From Methylobacterium sp. (GTDB lineage Bacteria > Pseudomonadota > Alphaproteobacteria > Rhizobiales > Beijerinckiaceae), in NCBI GenBank assembly GCA_002928875.1, contig PERO01000019.1, forward strand, positions 124,001 to 188,000: 64,000 nucleotides of DNA, written 5' to 3'. Below are positions 26,374-35,817 of this stretch, one piece after another. The notes below the pieces were generated by a model that saw nothing but the letters and a program-made list of their open reading frames with translations, made no database searches and was not told the DNA's origin. The first letter of the stretch is position 1; every line of letters starts with the position of its first letter. The position numbers and the translations under genes were made by a program.

Positions 26374-27378
26374 ATGATCCGCCAGACCCGACGTTTCGTT
26401 CTCGCCGGTGCCCTTGCGCTGACGGCCCTGCCGGCCAGCGCCCAGAACGTGTCGCTGCTCAACGTGTCCTATGATCCGACACGCGAACTCTATGTCGAGA
26501 TCAACGCCGCTTTCGCGAAGGAATGGCAGGCGAAGACCGGCCAGAATGTCCGCATCCGCCAGTCGCATGGCGGTTCGGGCCGGCAGGCGCGCGCGGTGAT
26601 CGACGGGCTCGATGCCGATGTGGTGACGCTGGCGCTGGCCTATGACATCGATGCGCTGCACCTCAACGGCAAGCTGATCCCCGCGGACTGGCAGTCCCGC
26701 CTGCCGAACAACGCCTCGCCCTACACCTCGACCATCGTCTTCCTCGTCCGGAAGGGAAATCCGAAGGCTATCCGCGACTGGAACGACCTCGTGAAGCCGG
26801 ATGTCGGCGTGGTGACGCCCAACCCGAAGACCTCGGGCGGCGCGCGCTGGAATTATCTCGCCGCCTGGGCCTATGCGCTGAAGCAGCCGGGCGGGGATGA
26901 CGCGAAGGCCCGCGATTTCGTGCGCGCGCTGTTCAAGAACGTGAAAGTGCTCGATTCCGGGGCGCGCGGCGCGCTCACCTCGTTTACCGAGCGCGGCATC
27001 GGCGACGTGTTTCTCTCCTGGGAGAACGAGGCGTTCCTCGCGCTGAAGGAACTGGGCGCCGACAAGTTCGAGATCGTCGTGCCCTCCCTCTCGATCCTCG
27101 CCGAGCCGCCGGTTTCGGTGGTGGACCGTGTGGTGGACAAGCGCGGCACCCGCGCGGTGGCCGAGGCCTATCTGCAGTTTCTCTACACCAAAGAGGGGCA
27201 GGAGATCGCCGCGAAGCATTTCTATCGCCCGCGTGATCCCGAGGTCGCGGCGAAACACGCGGAGACCTTCAAAAAAGTGAACCTCATCACCATCGACGAC
27301 GTGTTTGGTGGCTGGACGAAAGCCCAGGCGACGCATTTCAATGATGGCGGTGTGTTCGACCAGATCTATGCGAAATGA
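26374..27378 (+). CDS. sbp: sulfate ABC transporter substrate-binding protein
   Basis: 334 residues from ATG 26374 behind AGGGGAG; an in-frame GTG at 26365 overlaps that ribosome site. Signal peptide [20 protein letters not shown] with cleavage at SAQ. Sbp/CysP family motifs are strong: [51 protein letters not shown] and [11 protein letters not shown]. It binds sulfate (or thiosulfate) in the periplasm for CysTWA. First gene of the sulfate operon, divergent from modA. Confidence 0.95.
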   Translation: MIRQTRRFVLAGALALTALPASAQNVSLLNVSYDPTRELYVEINAAFAKEWQAKTGQNVRIRQSHGGSGRQARAVIDGLDADVVTLALAYDIDALHLNGKLIPADWQSRLPNNASPYTSTIVFLVRKGNPKAIRDWNDLVKPDVGVVTPNPKTSGGARWNYLAAWAYALKQPGGDDAKARDFVRALFKNVKVLDSGARGALTSFTERGIGDVFLSWENEAFLALKELGADKFEIVVPSLSILAEPPVSVVDRVVDKRGTRAVAEAYLQFLYTKEGQEIAAKHFYRPRDPEVAAKHAETFKKVNLITIDDVFGGWTKAQATHFNDGGVFDQIYAK

Positions 27379-27510
27379 AACGCGAAAATTTCTCCTCTTC
27401 CGATGCCCCTGGCCGAAGCCGGCTTCTTCCCGGCCGGCCAAGAAGGCACGGACTTTCTTGCCGGCGCGGGTCTATGGTCTGGTGCGGATTTCTGTTCGGG
27501 GGAACGAACG

Positions 27511-27699
27511 ATGCGGTCTGATATCCTGAATGCGGCCACGGGGGCTTCCCGCCCGGTTCCGGGCCGGGTCGAGCGCCTGGTGCATTGGCTGGCGCTGGTC
27601 GGTTCCTTCCTGCTGCTCGGCGGCATCGTGATGTTCGCCGATTTTCGCCCCGCGACCCAGCAGGCGGCCCTGAAGCCGGCACTCGAGACGCATCGCTGA
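27511..27699 (+). CDS. 62-residue single-helix membrane peptide in the sulfate operon
   Basis: 62 residues from ATG 27511 with GGGGGAA upstream; its TGA shares the A with the cysT ATG (TGATG), a sign that it is translated. A charged N-terminus (SRPVPGRVERLVHW) leads into one helix (LALVGSFLLLGGIVMFADF), then a short polar tail. I do not recognise a family. The position between the binding protein and permease genes suggests a small accessory to the transporter, or a coupling ORF; both are inference. Confidence 0.7.
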   Translation: MRSDILNAATGASRPVPGRVERLVHWLALVGSFLLLGGIVMFADFRPATQQAALKPALETHR

Positions 27700-28538
27700 T
27701 GGCGGCTGCGCATGCTTCGCCGCGCGTGCTGCCGGGGTTCGGCCTCACCCTCGGCTTCACGATCGGATATCTCTCGCTCATCGTGCTGATCCCGCTGGCG
27801 GCGGTGTTCCTGAAGACCGCGACGCTGAGCGCGGAGCAGTTCTGGGCGCAGATCTCCGCGCCGCGCGCGGTCGCCTCCTACCGGCTGACCTTCGGGGCCT
27901 CTCTGCTGGCGGCAGGCATCAACGCGGTGTTCGGGCTGGTGCTGGCCTGGGCGCTCGTGCGCTATTCCTTCCCGGGCAAGAAGCTGGTCGATGCACTGGT
28001 GGATCTGCCCTTCGCGCTGCCCACGGCGGTGGCGGGCATCTCGCTCGCGGCGATCTACGCGAAGAATGGCTGGCTGGGGCAATATCTCGAGCCGTTTGGC
28101 ATCCAGGTCGCCTTCACGCCGCTGGGGGTGCTCGTGGCGCTCGTGTTCATCGGCCTGCCCTTCGTGGTGCGCACGGTGCAGCCCGTGCTCGAGGATCTCG
28201 ACACGGAATACGAGGAGGCGGCCGCGAGCCTCGGCGCGAGCCGCTGGCAGACCGTGACGCGCGTGGTGCTCCCGGCGGTGTTTCCGGCGCTGGTCACCGG
28301 CTTCGCGCTCGCATTTGCGCGGGCCGTGGGCGAATACGGCTCGGTGATCTTCATCGCGGGGAACCTGCCGCTGGTATCCGAGATCACGCCGCTGATCATC
28401 ATCACCAAGCTCGAACAATATGATTATGCCGGCGCCACCGCCATCGCGAGCGTGATGCTCGTCGTTTCCTTTGCATTGCTGCTCGTCATCAATCTGCTGC
28501 AGGCCTGGGCCGCGAAGGCCGGCCGGAGGGAAGGCTGA
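27699..28538 (+). CDS. cysT: sulfate ABC transporter permease CysT
   Basis: 279 residues, six helices. CysT features: FTIGYLSLIVLIPLAAVFLK as TM1, VDLPFALPTAVAGISLAAIY, the EAA loop EEAAASLGASRWQTVTRVVL and AFARAVGEYGSVIFIAGN. It pairs with CysW to form the channel. ATG at 27699 overlaps the small upstream gene, and its own TGA overlaps the cysW ATG. Confidence 0.95.
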   Translation: MAAAHASPRVLPGFGLTLGFTIGYLSLIVLIPLAAVFLKTATLSAEQFWAQISAPRAVASYRLTFGASLLAAGINAVFGLVLAWALVRYSFPGKKLVDALVDLPFALPTAVAGISLAAIYAKNGWLGQYLEPFGIQVAFTPLGVLVALVFIGLPFVVRTVQPVLEDLDTEYEEAAASLGASRWQTVTRVVLPAVFPALVTGFALAFARAVGEYGSVIFIAGNLPLVSEITPLIIITKLEQYDYAGATAIASVMLVVSFALLLVINLLQAWAAKAGRREG

Positions 28539-29428
28539 TGGCCGGCAATGCGGCGTCGCTGGCCCGCAAGGGCGAAACGCGCTTCGAGCATCGCTCGGCG
28601 ACGCGCGACCCGCTGATCGTGCGCGTGCTGGTGCTGACGGTGGCGCTGGGCTTCTTCGCGATCTTCCTGCTGTTGCCGCTCGTCGTGGTCTTCGCGGAGG
28701 CACTGCGGAAGGGCTTCGAGACCTACTGGGCGGCGCTCGTCGATCCGGATGCGCAATCGGCGATCCGGCTCACGCTGCTCGCGGCGGCGATTGCCGTGCC
28801 GCTGAACCTCGTCTTCGGCGTCTCCGCCGCCTGGGCCATCGCGAAGTACCAGTTTCGCGGCAAGGCGTTTCTCACGACGCTGATCGACCTGCCGTTCTCG
28901 GTGTCACCGGTGATCGCGGGGCTGATCTATGTGCTGGTCTTCGGCGCGCAGGGCTGGTTCGGCCCGTGGCTGCGCGAAAACGACATCCGGGTGATCTTCG
29001 CCGTGCCGGGCATCGTGCTCGCGACCGTCTTCGTGACCTTTCCCTTCATCGCGCGCGAACTCATCCCGCTGATGGAGCAGCAGGGCTCGGAGGAGGAGGA
29101 AGCCGCGATCGTCCTCGGAGCCTCGGGTTGGCAGACCTTCTGGCGGGTGACGCTGCCGAACATCAAATGGGGCCTGCTCTACGGCGTCATCCTCTGCAAT
29201 GCGCGGGCGATGGGCGAATTCGGCGCGGTTTCGGTCGTTTCCGGCCATGTGCGCGGCGAAACCAACACCATGCCGCTGCATGTCGAGATCCTCTACAATG
29301 AATACCAGTTCGCGGCGGCCTTCGCGGTGGCCTCGCTGCTGGCTCTGCTCGCGCTGCTGACCATCGCGTTGAAGAGCCTCGTCGAGTGGCGATCCGGCCG
29401 CACACAATCACGGGAGGATGCGCCATGA
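28538..29428 (+). CDS. cysW: sulfate ABC transporter permease CysW
   Basis: 296 residues, six helices. CysW features: [40 protein letters not shown], the EAA loop [20 protein letters not shown] and the conserved [20 protein letters not shown]. The end [10 protein letters not shown] is typical. It overlaps cysT by one base and cysA by four. Confidence 0.95.
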   Translation: MAGNAASLARKGETRFEHRSATRDPLIVRVLVLTVALGFFAIFLLLPLVVVFAEALRKGFETYWAALVDPDAQSAIRLTLLAAAIAVPLNLVFGVSAAWAIAKYQFRGKAFLTTLIDLPFSVSPVIAGLIYVLVFGAQGWFGPWLRENDIRVIFAVPGIVLATVFVTFPFIARELIPLMEQQGSEEEEAAIVLGASGWQTFWRVTLPNIKWGLLYGVILCNARAMGEFGAVSVVSGHVRGETNTMPLHVEILYNEYQFAAAFAVASLLALLALLTIALKSLVEWRSGRTQSREDAP

Positions 29429-30480
29429 GCATTCGGGTCGAGGGCATCTTCAAGCAGTTCGGGACCTTCACGGCACTCGATGACGTGACGCTCGATTTTC
29501 CCAAGGGCGAACTCGTGGCCCTGCTCGGCCCCTCGGGCTGCGGAAAGACGACGCTGCTGCGCATCATCGCCGGGCTCGAAACGGCGGATCGCGGGCGTAT
29601 CCTCTTCGATGGTGCCGATGCGAGCGACCGCCATGTGCGCGAGCGGCAGGTGGGGTTCGTCTTCCAGCATTACGCCTTGTTCCGGCACATGAGCGTCTTC
29701 GAGAACGTGGCATTCGGCCTGCGCGTGAAGCCGCGCGCGCGCCGTCCGTCGGAAGCGGAAATCCGCCGCAAGGTGATGGAACTGCTCGATCTCGTGCAGC
29801 TCGCCTGGCTCGCGGACCGGTCGCCGGCGCAGCTCTCCGGCGGGCAGCGGCAGCGCATCGCGCTCGCCCGCGCGCTCGCCGTGGAGCCGCAGGTGCTGCT
29901 GCTCGACGAGCCCTTCGGCGCGCTCGACGCCAAGGTGCGCAAGGAACTCCGCCGCTGGCTCCGGCAATTGCACGACGATCTCCACATCACCTCGATCTTC
30001 GTCACCCACGACCAGGAGGAGGCACTCGAACTCGCGGATCGCGTGGTGCTGATGAACCGCGGACAAGTGGAGCAGCTCGGCTCGCCCCGCGAGGTCTATG
30101 CCGAGCCGGCGAGCGAGTTCGTGTTCGGCTTTCTGGGTTCCGCCAACCGCATCGAGGGCGAGGTAAGGAACGGCAGGCTCGCCGTGCCGGGCACGGATAT
30201 CGCGTTGCCGGTGGCCGCGGACGGCGCCCGGCAGGTCACGGCCTATATCCGGCCGCATGAACTCGCCATCGCGCGCGGGGAGGGCGACGGCATTCCCGCA
30301 ACCGTCCGGCGCGTGCTCGAACTCGGGCCGCTGGCGCGTGTCGAATTCGTCACATCGGCGGGGCAGGGGTACGAAGCGGAAATTCCCCGTTCGGAACTCG
30401 CGGGCCTTGCGTTGCAACCCGGCGAGGCTGTGCGCCTCGTGCCACGGACCCTGCGGCTTTTCCCGCGGGATGCGGCATGA
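29425..30480 (+). CDS. cysA: sulfate/thiosulfate ABC transporter ATP-binding protein
   Basis: 351 residues from ATG 29425 (ATGA overlap with cysW; GGGAGG upstream). Walker [11 protein letters not shown] (34-43), signature LSGGQRQR, Walker [13 protein letters not shown], switch His in FVTHDQEEA. The C-terminal 100 residues form a TOBE-type domain ([29 protein letters not shown]), as expected for CysA. It drives sulfate uptake and overlaps the next gene by four bases. Confidence 0.96.
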   Translation: MSIRVEGIFKQFGTFTALDDVTLDFPKGELVALLGPSGCGKTTLLRIIAGLETADRGRILFDGADASDRHVRERQVGFVFQHYALFRHMSVFENVAFGLRVKPRARRPSEAEIRRKVMELLDLVQLAWLADRSPAQLSGGQRQRIALARALAVEPQVLLLDEPFGALDAKVRKELRRWLRQLHDDLHITSIFVTHDQEEALELADRVVLMNRGQVEQLGSPREVYAEPASEFVFGFLGSANRIEGEVRNGRLAVPGTDIALPVAADGARQVTAYIRPHELAIARGEGDGIPATVRRVLELGPLARVEFVTSAGQGYEAEIPRSELAGLALQPGEAVRLVPRTLRLFPRDAA

Positions 30481-31397
30481 ATTTCCAGCAGCTCCGGATC
30501 ATCCGCGAGACGGTGCGGCACAATTTCAACCTCACCGCGGTGGCGCAGGCGCTGGCGACCTCGCAATCCGGCGTCTCGCGGCACATCCGCGATCTCGAGG
30601 AGGAACTCGGCGTCGAGCTGTTCGTCCGGCGGGGAAAGCGCTTGCTGGCGCTGACCGATCCGGGGCGGCAGATCCTGCCTTTCGTCGAGCGGATGCTGGT
30701 CGATGCCGGCAGCATCGGGCGGATCGGCACGGAACTCGGGGCGACGCGCGCGGGCGAACTCGTCATCGCCACCACCCACACCCAGGCGCGCTACATGCTG
30801 CCGGGCGTGATCGCGGAATTTCGCCGCGCCTTCCCCGAAGTGCGTCTGGTGCTGCACCAGACGAGCCCGGCGGATGTCGCGCAGATGCTGCTCGACGGGC
30901 GCGCCGATCTCGGGATCGCCACCGAGGCGTTGTCCAACGAACCCGATCTCGCAGCCTTCGCCTTTCATGTCTGGCGGCATGGCGTCATTGTGCCGAAGGG
31001 GCACGCGCTGGCGACGGCCAGCCCGCTGACGCTCGAGGCCCTCGCGGCGCATCCGCTCATCACCTACCAGCAGGGCTTCACGGGGCGCCCGGCGATCGAC
31101 CGCGCCTTTTCCGGATCTGACATCGCGCCCGACATCGTGCTCGAGGCGATCGATGCCGATGTCATCAAGGCCTATGTCGAACTGGGGCTGGGCGTGGGCA
31201 TCGTGGCGGAAATGGCCTTCGACCCCGCGCGGGACAGCGCGCTGGTGATGCGGCCGGAGCGGTTCTTCGAGGAGACCACGACCTATCTCGCCGTGCGGCG
31301 CGGCCGTTTCCTGCGTGGTTTCGCCTATCGCTTCATCGAGGCGTGCCGGCCCGAACTCACCGAAGCGTTAGTACGCCGTGAGGCCGGCGTGGGGTGA
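30477..31397 (+). CDS. cysB: CysB-like LysR-type regulator
   Basis: 306 residues. N-terminal helix-turn-helix ([40 protein letters not shown]), then the CysB-type effector domain with [20 protein letters not shown] (Thr-rich pocket that binds O-acetylserine or sulfate in the family), [13 protein letters not shown] and [20 protein letters not shown]. CysB/Cbl proteins activate sulfate assimilation when sulfur is scarce. It is the last gene of the sbp-cysTWA operon (ATGA overlap with cysA) and lies just upstream of the sulfate-reduction operon, so it probably controls both. Confidence 0.9.
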   Translation: MNFQQLRIIRETVRHNFNLTAVAQALATSQSGVSRHIRDLEEELGVELFVRRGKRLLALTDPGRQILPFVERMLVDAGSIGRIGTELGATRAGELVIATTHTQARYMLPGVIAEFRRAFPEVRLVLHQTSPADVAQMLLDGRADLGIATEALSNEPDLAAFAFHVWRHGVIVPKGHALATASPLTLEALAAHPLITYQQGFTGRPAIDRAFSGSDIAPDIVLEAIDADVIKAYVELGLGVGIVAEMAFDPARDSALVMRPERFFEETTTYLAVRRGRFLRGFAYRFIEACRPELTEALVRREAGVG

Positions 31398-31462
31398 CGA
31401 TCCCGGAGAAGGGTTTTCTCCGGCGCGCGCGAAGTTTGAAACAGAGCCGATGCCCGCCGCCC

Positions 31463-31491
31463 TTGAGGCGTCTGTTCTTTTTACATATATT
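31463..31491 (+). promoter_or_regulatory. sigma-70-type promoter of the sulfate-reduction operon
   Basis: TTGAGG (31463-31468), 17 bases, TATATT (31486-31491): 4/6 and 5/6 matches to the consensus with ideal spacing in an AT-rich pocket. Transcription would begin near 31498. Confidence 0.55.
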
Positions 31492-31493
31492 TT

Positions 31494-31511
31494 TGTTCTG
31501 TTTATCGAACA
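31494..31511. promoter_or_regulatory. inverted repeat at the sulfate-reduction operon start
   Basis: TGTTC (31494-31498), eight bases, GAACA (31507-31511). A further GGAACA at 31516-31521 may extend the site. It overlaps the predicted transcription start, so a regulator binding there would block initiation or act from the leader. Confidence 0.45.
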
Positions 31512-31523
31512 TTTGGAACAGCC

Positions 31524-31703
31524 GTGACCGCCCTTGTTTCCGGTCCCTCCCGCGCCCTGAACGGCTCGCGCCTCTGCTGCGCTCCGGTGGCGACCGGCTG
31601 TCCGGGGCAATGGCGCAACGCGCATGAAATCAGAGGGTTTGACCCGTCGCCGGAACCGCGCGAGGAAGAAGGCGCGATGCCGCAACCTCCGGAGCCTGCC
31701 TGA
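31524..31703 (+). CDS. possible cysteine-containing leader peptide ORF
   Basis: A 59-codon ORF that starts with GTG and ends TGA, the A of which begins the ATG of the next gene (TGATG). Codons 18 and 19 are both TGC (Cys-Cys, in SRLCCAPVATGC) and a third Cys codon follows at 25. It directly precedes cysteine-biosynthesis genes. Ribosome slowing at Cys codons could tie translation of the operon to cysteine supply, as in cysteine-responsive leader ORFs known from mycobacteria. The ribosome site is weak (GGAACA) and the peptide has no recognised family, so it may be non-coding. Confidence 0.35.
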   Translation: MTALVSGPSRALNGSRLCCAPVATGCPGQWRNAHEIRGFDPSPEPREEEGAMPQPPEPA

Positions 31704-32029
31704 TGTCTGTCCCGAAAAAAATGCCGTTGCCGGCGATCCTGCTGGCCAACGATCTGCTGGATGGCGACGTGGTGTTCCGCACCGCCTCCGGCTGGACGCG
31801 GGATCCGCGCCTGGCACTCGTCGCCGAGGATGAGGCGACCGCCACCCGGCTCGAGGCCGAGGCCCGGCTCGCCTTCGAGCGGAAGGAAGTCGTCGATGCC
31901 TATCTCGTGGATATCACGCGGGACGAGGCCGGCCTTCCGGTGCCGAACCATTTCCGCGAGCGCTTCAAGGTGAAGGGGCCGTCGCATAGGCCCGATCTGG
32001 GCAAGCAGGCCGAATTCGGCGTGAGGTGA
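31703..32029 (+). CDS. DUF2849 protein
   Basis: 108 residues, a small soluble protein of the DUF2849 family: LANDLLDGDVVFRTASGWTR is the signature start, followed by a helix-rich middle (EATATRLEAEARLAFERKEV) and the VDAYLVDITRDEAGLPVPNH segment. It is regularly the gene before the siroheme-type sulfite/nitrite reductase in alphaproteobacteria. The molecular role is unknown; an accessory to sulfite reductase is inferred from this linkage. It overlaps the short Cys-containing ORF upstream and is followed by cysI after three bases. Confidence 0.85.
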   Translation: MSVPKKMPLPAILLANDLLDGDVVFRTASGWTRDPRLALVAEDEATATRLEAEARLAFERKEVVDAYLVDITRDEAGLPVPNHFRERFKVKGPSHRPDLGKQAEFGVR

Positions 32030-32032
32030 AGC

Positions 32033-33703
32033 ATGTATCGCTACGATGAATTCGACGAGGCTTTCGTGCGCGACCGCGTCGCGCAATTCGCCGATCAGAT
32101 GAAGCGCCGGCTCGACGGCAGCCTAACGGATGATGAATTCAAGCCGCTGCGGCTGAAGAACGGCCTTTATCTGCAATTGCACGCCTACATGCTGCGCATC
32201 GCCATTCCCTACGGCATGCTCTCCTCGCGGCAATTGCGGCAACTGGCGCTGATCGGCGAGAAGTTCGATCGCGGCTACGGGCATTTCACCACCCGCCAGA
32301 ACCTGCAATTCAACTGGCCGAAATTGCGGGATGTTCCGGAAATTCTCGGGCTTCTCGCCGATGTCGAGATGCACGCGATCCAGACCTCCGGCAATTGCAT
32401 CCGCAATGTCACGGCCGACCAGTTCGCCGGCGTCGCGGCCGACGAGATCGAGGACCCGCGCCCGGTGGCCGAACTCATCCGCCAATGGTCGAGCGTGCAT
32501 CCGGAATTCGATTACCTGCCCCGCAAGTTCAAGATCGCGGTGACCGGCGCGCCCCATGATCGCGCGGCGATCGCGGCGCATGATATCGGCATCGGCATCG
32601 TGCGGAATGCGGCGGGGGAGGTCGGTTATCGCATCCTCGTCGGCGGGGGCCTGGGCCGCACGCCGATGATCGGCAAGGCGGTGCGCGAGTTCCTGCCGAA
32701 GGCGGATCTGCTCGCCTATCTCGAAGCCATCCTGCGAGTCTACAATCTCGAGGGGCGGCGCGACAACAAGTACAAGGCGCGGGTGAAAATCCTCGTCCAC
32801 GAGATCGGGATCGAGGAATTCCGTGCCCGCGTGGAAGCGGAATTCGCAAAGCTCGACGGCCCGACCATCAATGCCGATCCGGCGGAAGTCGCGCGCATCG
32901 CGGCGTATTTCGCCCCGCCGACCTACGAGAAGCTGCCGGCCGTGAGCGCGGCCCATGAAGCGGCGAAGCGCGCGAACCCCGCTTTCGCCGCCTGGGCGGA
33001 CATCAACACCTTCCCGCATCGCGAGCCGGGTTATGCGGCGGTGACGATCTCGCTGAAGGGCATCGGCGAAGCGCCCGGCGATGCGACCTCCGCCCAGATG
33101 CGGGCCGTGGCCGATCTCGCGGATCGATATTCGTTCTCGGAAATCCGCGTGACGCATGCGCAGAACCTTGTGCTGGCGCATGTTCGGCAGGGCGATCTCT
33201 TCGCTCTGTGGCAGAAGCTCGGCGAAGCGGGGCTGGCGGAAGCCAATGTCGGGCTCATCACCGACATCATTGCCTGCCCGGGCCTCGATTACTGTGCGCT
33301 GGCCACCGCCCGCTCGATTCCCATCGCGCAAAGTGTCGCCAAGCGCTTCGCCGATCTCGACCGGCAGCGGGATATCGGCCCGCTGAACGTGAAGATCTCG
33401 GGCTGCATCAATGCCTGCGGGCATCACCATGTCGGCCATATCGGCATTCTCGGCCTCGAGAAGCGCGGGGCCGAGAGCTACCAGATCACTCTGGGCGGCG
33501 ACGCCACGGAGAACGCGGCGATCGGCGAGATCATCGGGCCGGGCATTGGCGCGGATGAGGTGCCGGACGCGATCGAGCGGCTGGTCGATGTCTATCTCGC
33601 CCGGCGCAATGCGGGCGAAACCTTCATCGAGGCCGTGCGCCGCCTGGGCCTTCAGCCCTTCAAGGCGGCTTTCACGGGGGAGGCCGGCCATGTCGCTGCT
33701 TGA
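32033..33703 (+). CDS. cysI: assimilatory sulfite reductase, siroheme-[4Fe-4S] subunit
   Basis: 556 residues. Two ferredoxin-like/siroheme half-repeats: the first with GHFTTRQNLQFNWPKL and TSGNCIRNVTAD, the second with the cluster ligands Cys415 and Cys421 (CPGLDYC) and Cys458 and Cys462 (GCINACGHHHVG). It reduces sulfite to sulfide by six electrons, using siroheme made by CysG downstream. No flavoprotein CysJ is next to it, so electrons probably come from ferredoxin or another donor. Nitrite reductase is the nearest alternative, but the sulfur gene context decides. It overlaps the next gene by 14 bases. Confidence 0.93.
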   Translation: MYRYDEFDEAFVRDRVAQFADQMKRRLDGSLTDDEFKPLRLKNGLYLQLHAYMLRIAIPYGMLSSRQLRQLALIGEKFDRGYGHFTTRQNLQFNWPKLRDVPEILGLLADVEMHAIQTSGNCIRNVTADQFAGVAADEIEDPRPVAELIRQWSSVHPEFDYLPRKFKIAVTGAPHDRAAIAAHDIGIGIVRNAAGEVGYRILVGGGLGRTPMIGKAVREFLPKADLLAYLEAILRVYNLEGRRDNKYKARVKILVHEIGIEEFRARVEAEFAKLDGPTINADPAEVARIAAYFAPPTYEKLPAVSAAHEAAKRANPAFAAWADINTFPHREPGYAAVTISLKGIGEAPGDATSAQMRAVADLADRYSFSEIRVTHAQNLVLAHVRQGDLFALWQKLGEAGLAEANVGLITDIIACPGLDYCALATARSIPIAQSVAKRFADLDRQRDIGPLNVKISGCINACGHHHVGHIGILGLEKRGAESYQITLGGDATENAAIGEIIGPGIGADEVPDAIERLVDVYLARRNAGETFIEAVRRLGLQPFKAAFTGEAGHVAA

Positions 33704-34181
33704 TCGGAACGGCGTGAAGGCCGAGACGTGGTCGCGCGAGGCGGGCGCCACGCAGCGCATCGTGCCCTTCGCGGAACGGGCTGAGGCGCTCGCGGGCAAT
33801 GCGCCTCTCGGCGTGGAAATCCCCAACACGGTGCGCGTGCCGGAACTCGAGCCGCATTTTGACCGTCTCGCGCTGATCGCGATCCAGTTTCCGAGCTTTT
33901 CGGACGGGCGCGGCTTTTCCATCGCGAAGGCGCTGCGCAACGCCGGCTATCGCGGCACCTTGCGTGCGGTGGGGCCGTTGATTGCCGATCAGTTCGCCTA
34001 TGCGCTGGCCTGCGGTTTCGACGAGGTGGAATTGCCGCCCGAGGTTGCGAGCCGCCAGCCGGTCGAGATCTGGCTCGCGGCGGCGCGGGCCTTCCGCGCG
34101 ACCTACCAGACGAGCCATCAGGCCGGCGGGAAGAGCATTCTCGAGCAGCGGCGTGCCGCCCGTGGAGGGGTCGTATCATGA
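33690..34181 (+). CDS. DUF934 protein of sulfate assimilation
   Basis: 163 residues from ATG 33690 (GGGGGAGG upstream, inside the end of cysI). The DUF934 core is visible: LALIAIQFPSFSDGRGFSIA, RNAGYRGTLRAVGPLIADQF and ACGFDEVELP. It is conserved between sulfite reductase and cysH genes in proteobacteria and is annotated as an oxidoreductase-like protein without proven activity. It may help electron delivery to CysI. It overlaps cysH by four bases. Confidence 0.87.
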   Translation: MSLLDRNGVKAETWSREAGATQRIVPFAERAEALAGNAPLGVEIPNTVRVPELEPHFDRLALIAIQFPSFSDGRGFSIAKALRNAGYRGTLRAVGPLIADQFAYALACGFDEVELPPEVASRQPVEIWLAAARAFRATYQTSHQAGGKSILEQRRAARGGVVS

Positions 34182-34918
34182 CAATCGCCTTGGCGCAGCA
34201 GCTCCCCGGTCTCGCCCCCGTCGAGCGCATCCGCGCGATCCGTGCGGCCCTGGGCGGCGAGATCGTCTTCACCACAAGCTTCGGGCTCGAGGATCAGGTG
34301 CTGACGCATCTCATCGCCGAGAGCGGGGCCGACATTGCCTTCGCGACGCTCGATACGGGCCGGCTGTTCCCCGAGACGCATGCGCTCTGGGCCGAAACCG
34401 AGGCGCGCTATGGCATCAAGGTCTTCGCCTATGCCCCGCGCCACGAGGCGGTCGAGGATTATGTCGCCGGGAATGGCATCAACGGCTTCTACGCCTCGCT
34501 CGAAGCGCGGAAGGCTTGCTGCCACATCCGCAAGGTCGAGCCTCTGGGCCGGGCGCTGAAGGGTGCTTCGGGCTGGATCACCGGCCTGCGCGCCGATCAA
34601 TCGGCCGCCCGGCATGACACGCCCTTCGCGGAGGAGAATGCGCAATACGGCCTCGTGAAGCTCAATCCGCTGCTCGATTTCACGCGCGACGATGCGCTGG
34701 CTTTCGCAAAGGCGCATGACGTTCCGATCAACCCGCTGCACGAGCGCGGTTTCCTCTCCATCGGCTGCGCGCCCTGCACGCGGGCGGTTGAACCCGGCGA
34801 GCCCGAGCGCGCGGGCCGCTGGTGGTGGGAGGACGAGACGAAGAAGGAATGCGGCCTGCATGTCGGCCCGGATGGCCGGTTCGTGCGGCCGGAGCCCGTG
34901 AAGGAAGCCTTCGCATGA
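34178..34918 (+). CDS. cysH: adenylyl-sulfate (APS) reductase
   Basis: 246 residues. PP-loop fold with [16 protein letters not shown]. The cysteine pairs that bind a [4Fe-4S] cluster in APS-using enzymes are present: Cys114-Cys115 (KACCHIRK) and Cys197, Cys200 (CAPC). The C-terminal ECGLH holds the catalytic cysteine. So the substrate is APS rather than PAPS, in line with the lack of an APS kinase nearby. It makes sulfite using thioredoxin. ATGA overlaps link it to both neighbours. Confidence 0.95.
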   Translation: MTIALAQQLPGLAPVERIRAIRAALGGEIVFTTSFGLEDQVLTHLIAESGADIAFATLDTGRLFPETHALWAETEARYGIKVFAYAPRHEAVEDYVAGNGINGFYASLEARKACCHIRKVEPLGRALKGASGWITGLRADQSAARHDTPFAEENAQYGLVKLNPLLDFTRDDALAFAKAHDVPINPLHERGFLSIGCAPCTRAVEPGEPERAGRWWWEDETKKECGLHVGPDGRFVRPEPVKEAFA

Positions 34919-35817
34919 GCACGATGACCCATCTGCAGCGGCTTGAGGCGGAGGCGATCTTCATCCTCCGCGAGGTGGCCGCGACCGCCGAGAAGCCGGT
35001 GCTGCTCTATTCGATCGGCAAGGATTCGGCCGTACTGCTGCATCTCGCGCTGAAGGCGTTCCATCCCGGCAAGCTGCCGTTCCCGCTGCTGCATGTCGAT
35101 ACGACCTGGAAATTCCGGGAAATGATCACCTTCCGGGACGAAACCGCGAAGCGCCTCGGGCTCGATCTCATCGTCCATATCAACGAAGAGGGCGTGAAGG
35201 CGGGCATCAACCCGATCACCTCCGGTTCTCAGGTGCATACGGATGTGATGAAGACCGTCGGCCTCAAGCAGGCGCTCGACAAATACGGGTTCGACGCCGC
35301 CTTCGGGGGCGCGCGCCGCGACGAGGAGAAATCCCGCGCGAAGGAGCGCGTGTTTTCGCTGCGCTCGCCGGGCCATCGCTGGGACCCGAAGAACCAGCGG
35401 CCCGAGCCATGGAACCTCTTCAACACGCGGAAAAAACAGGGCGAGAGTTTCCGTGTCTTCCCGCTCTCGAACTGGACGGAAGCGGATGTGTGGAGCTACA
35501 TCGTGCAGGAAAACATTCCTGTCGTGCCGCTCTATTTCGCGAAGGAGCGCCCGGTGGTGCGGCGCGGCGGCACCCTGATCATGCGCGACGATGATCGCCT
35601 GCCGCTTCTCCCCGGCGAGGTGCCGGAGATGAGGAAAGTGCGCTTCCGCACGCTCGGCTGCTACCCGCTGACCGGGGCGATTCCGAGCGAGGCGGATACG
35701 CTCGATGGCATCATCGCCGAGATGAACGCCTCGCGCGCCTCCGAGCGGCAGGGGCGACTCATCGACCATGACGGCGCGGCCTCGATGGAAGCGAAGAAGC
35801 AGGAAGGCTATTTCTGA
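34915..35817 (+). CDS. cysD: sulfate adenylyltransferase subunit 2
   Basis: 300 residues from ATG 34915 (overlap ATGA with cysH). It is the catalytic PP-loop subunit: [47 protein letters not shown] and the conserved [12 protein letters not shown]. With CysN it forms APS from ATP and sulfate. The end KKQEGYF is standard. The TGA overlaps the cysN ATG. Confidence 0.97.
   Translation: MSTMTHLQRLEAEAIFILREVAATAEKPVLLYSIGKDSAVLLHLALKAFHPGKLPFPLLHVDTTWKFREMITFRDETAKRLGLDLIVHINEEGVKAGINPITSGSQVHTDVMKTVGLKQALDKYGFDAAFGGARRDEEKSRAKERVFSLRSPGHRWDPKNQRPEPWNLFNTRKKQGESFRVFPLSNWTEADVWSYIVQENIPVVPLYFAKERPVVRRGGTLIMRDDDRLPLLPGEVPEMRKVRFRTLGCYPLTGAIPSEADTLDGIIAEMNASRASERQGRLIDHDGAASMEAKKQEGYF

Larger units (their letters stand above)
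31398..31702. other. leader region of the sulfate-reduction operon
   Basis: 305 bases without a conventional gene. It holds a promoter (31463-31491), a TGTTC-N8-GAACA inverted repeat at the likely start of transcription (31494-31511), and a 59-codon ORF with two adjacent Cys codons that ends on the start of the next gene. Confidence 0.6.

Noticed and set aside
30477..31397. Calling the LysR protein a nitrogen (Nac-like) regulator
   Set aside because: It ends the sulfate transporter operon with a coding overlap and has CysB-type effector-domain motifs.
31398..31702. SAM or other riboswitch upstream of the sulfate-reduction operon
   Set aside because: I could not find the conserved stems or core bases of a known class; only a promoter, an inverted repeat and a short ORF are supported.
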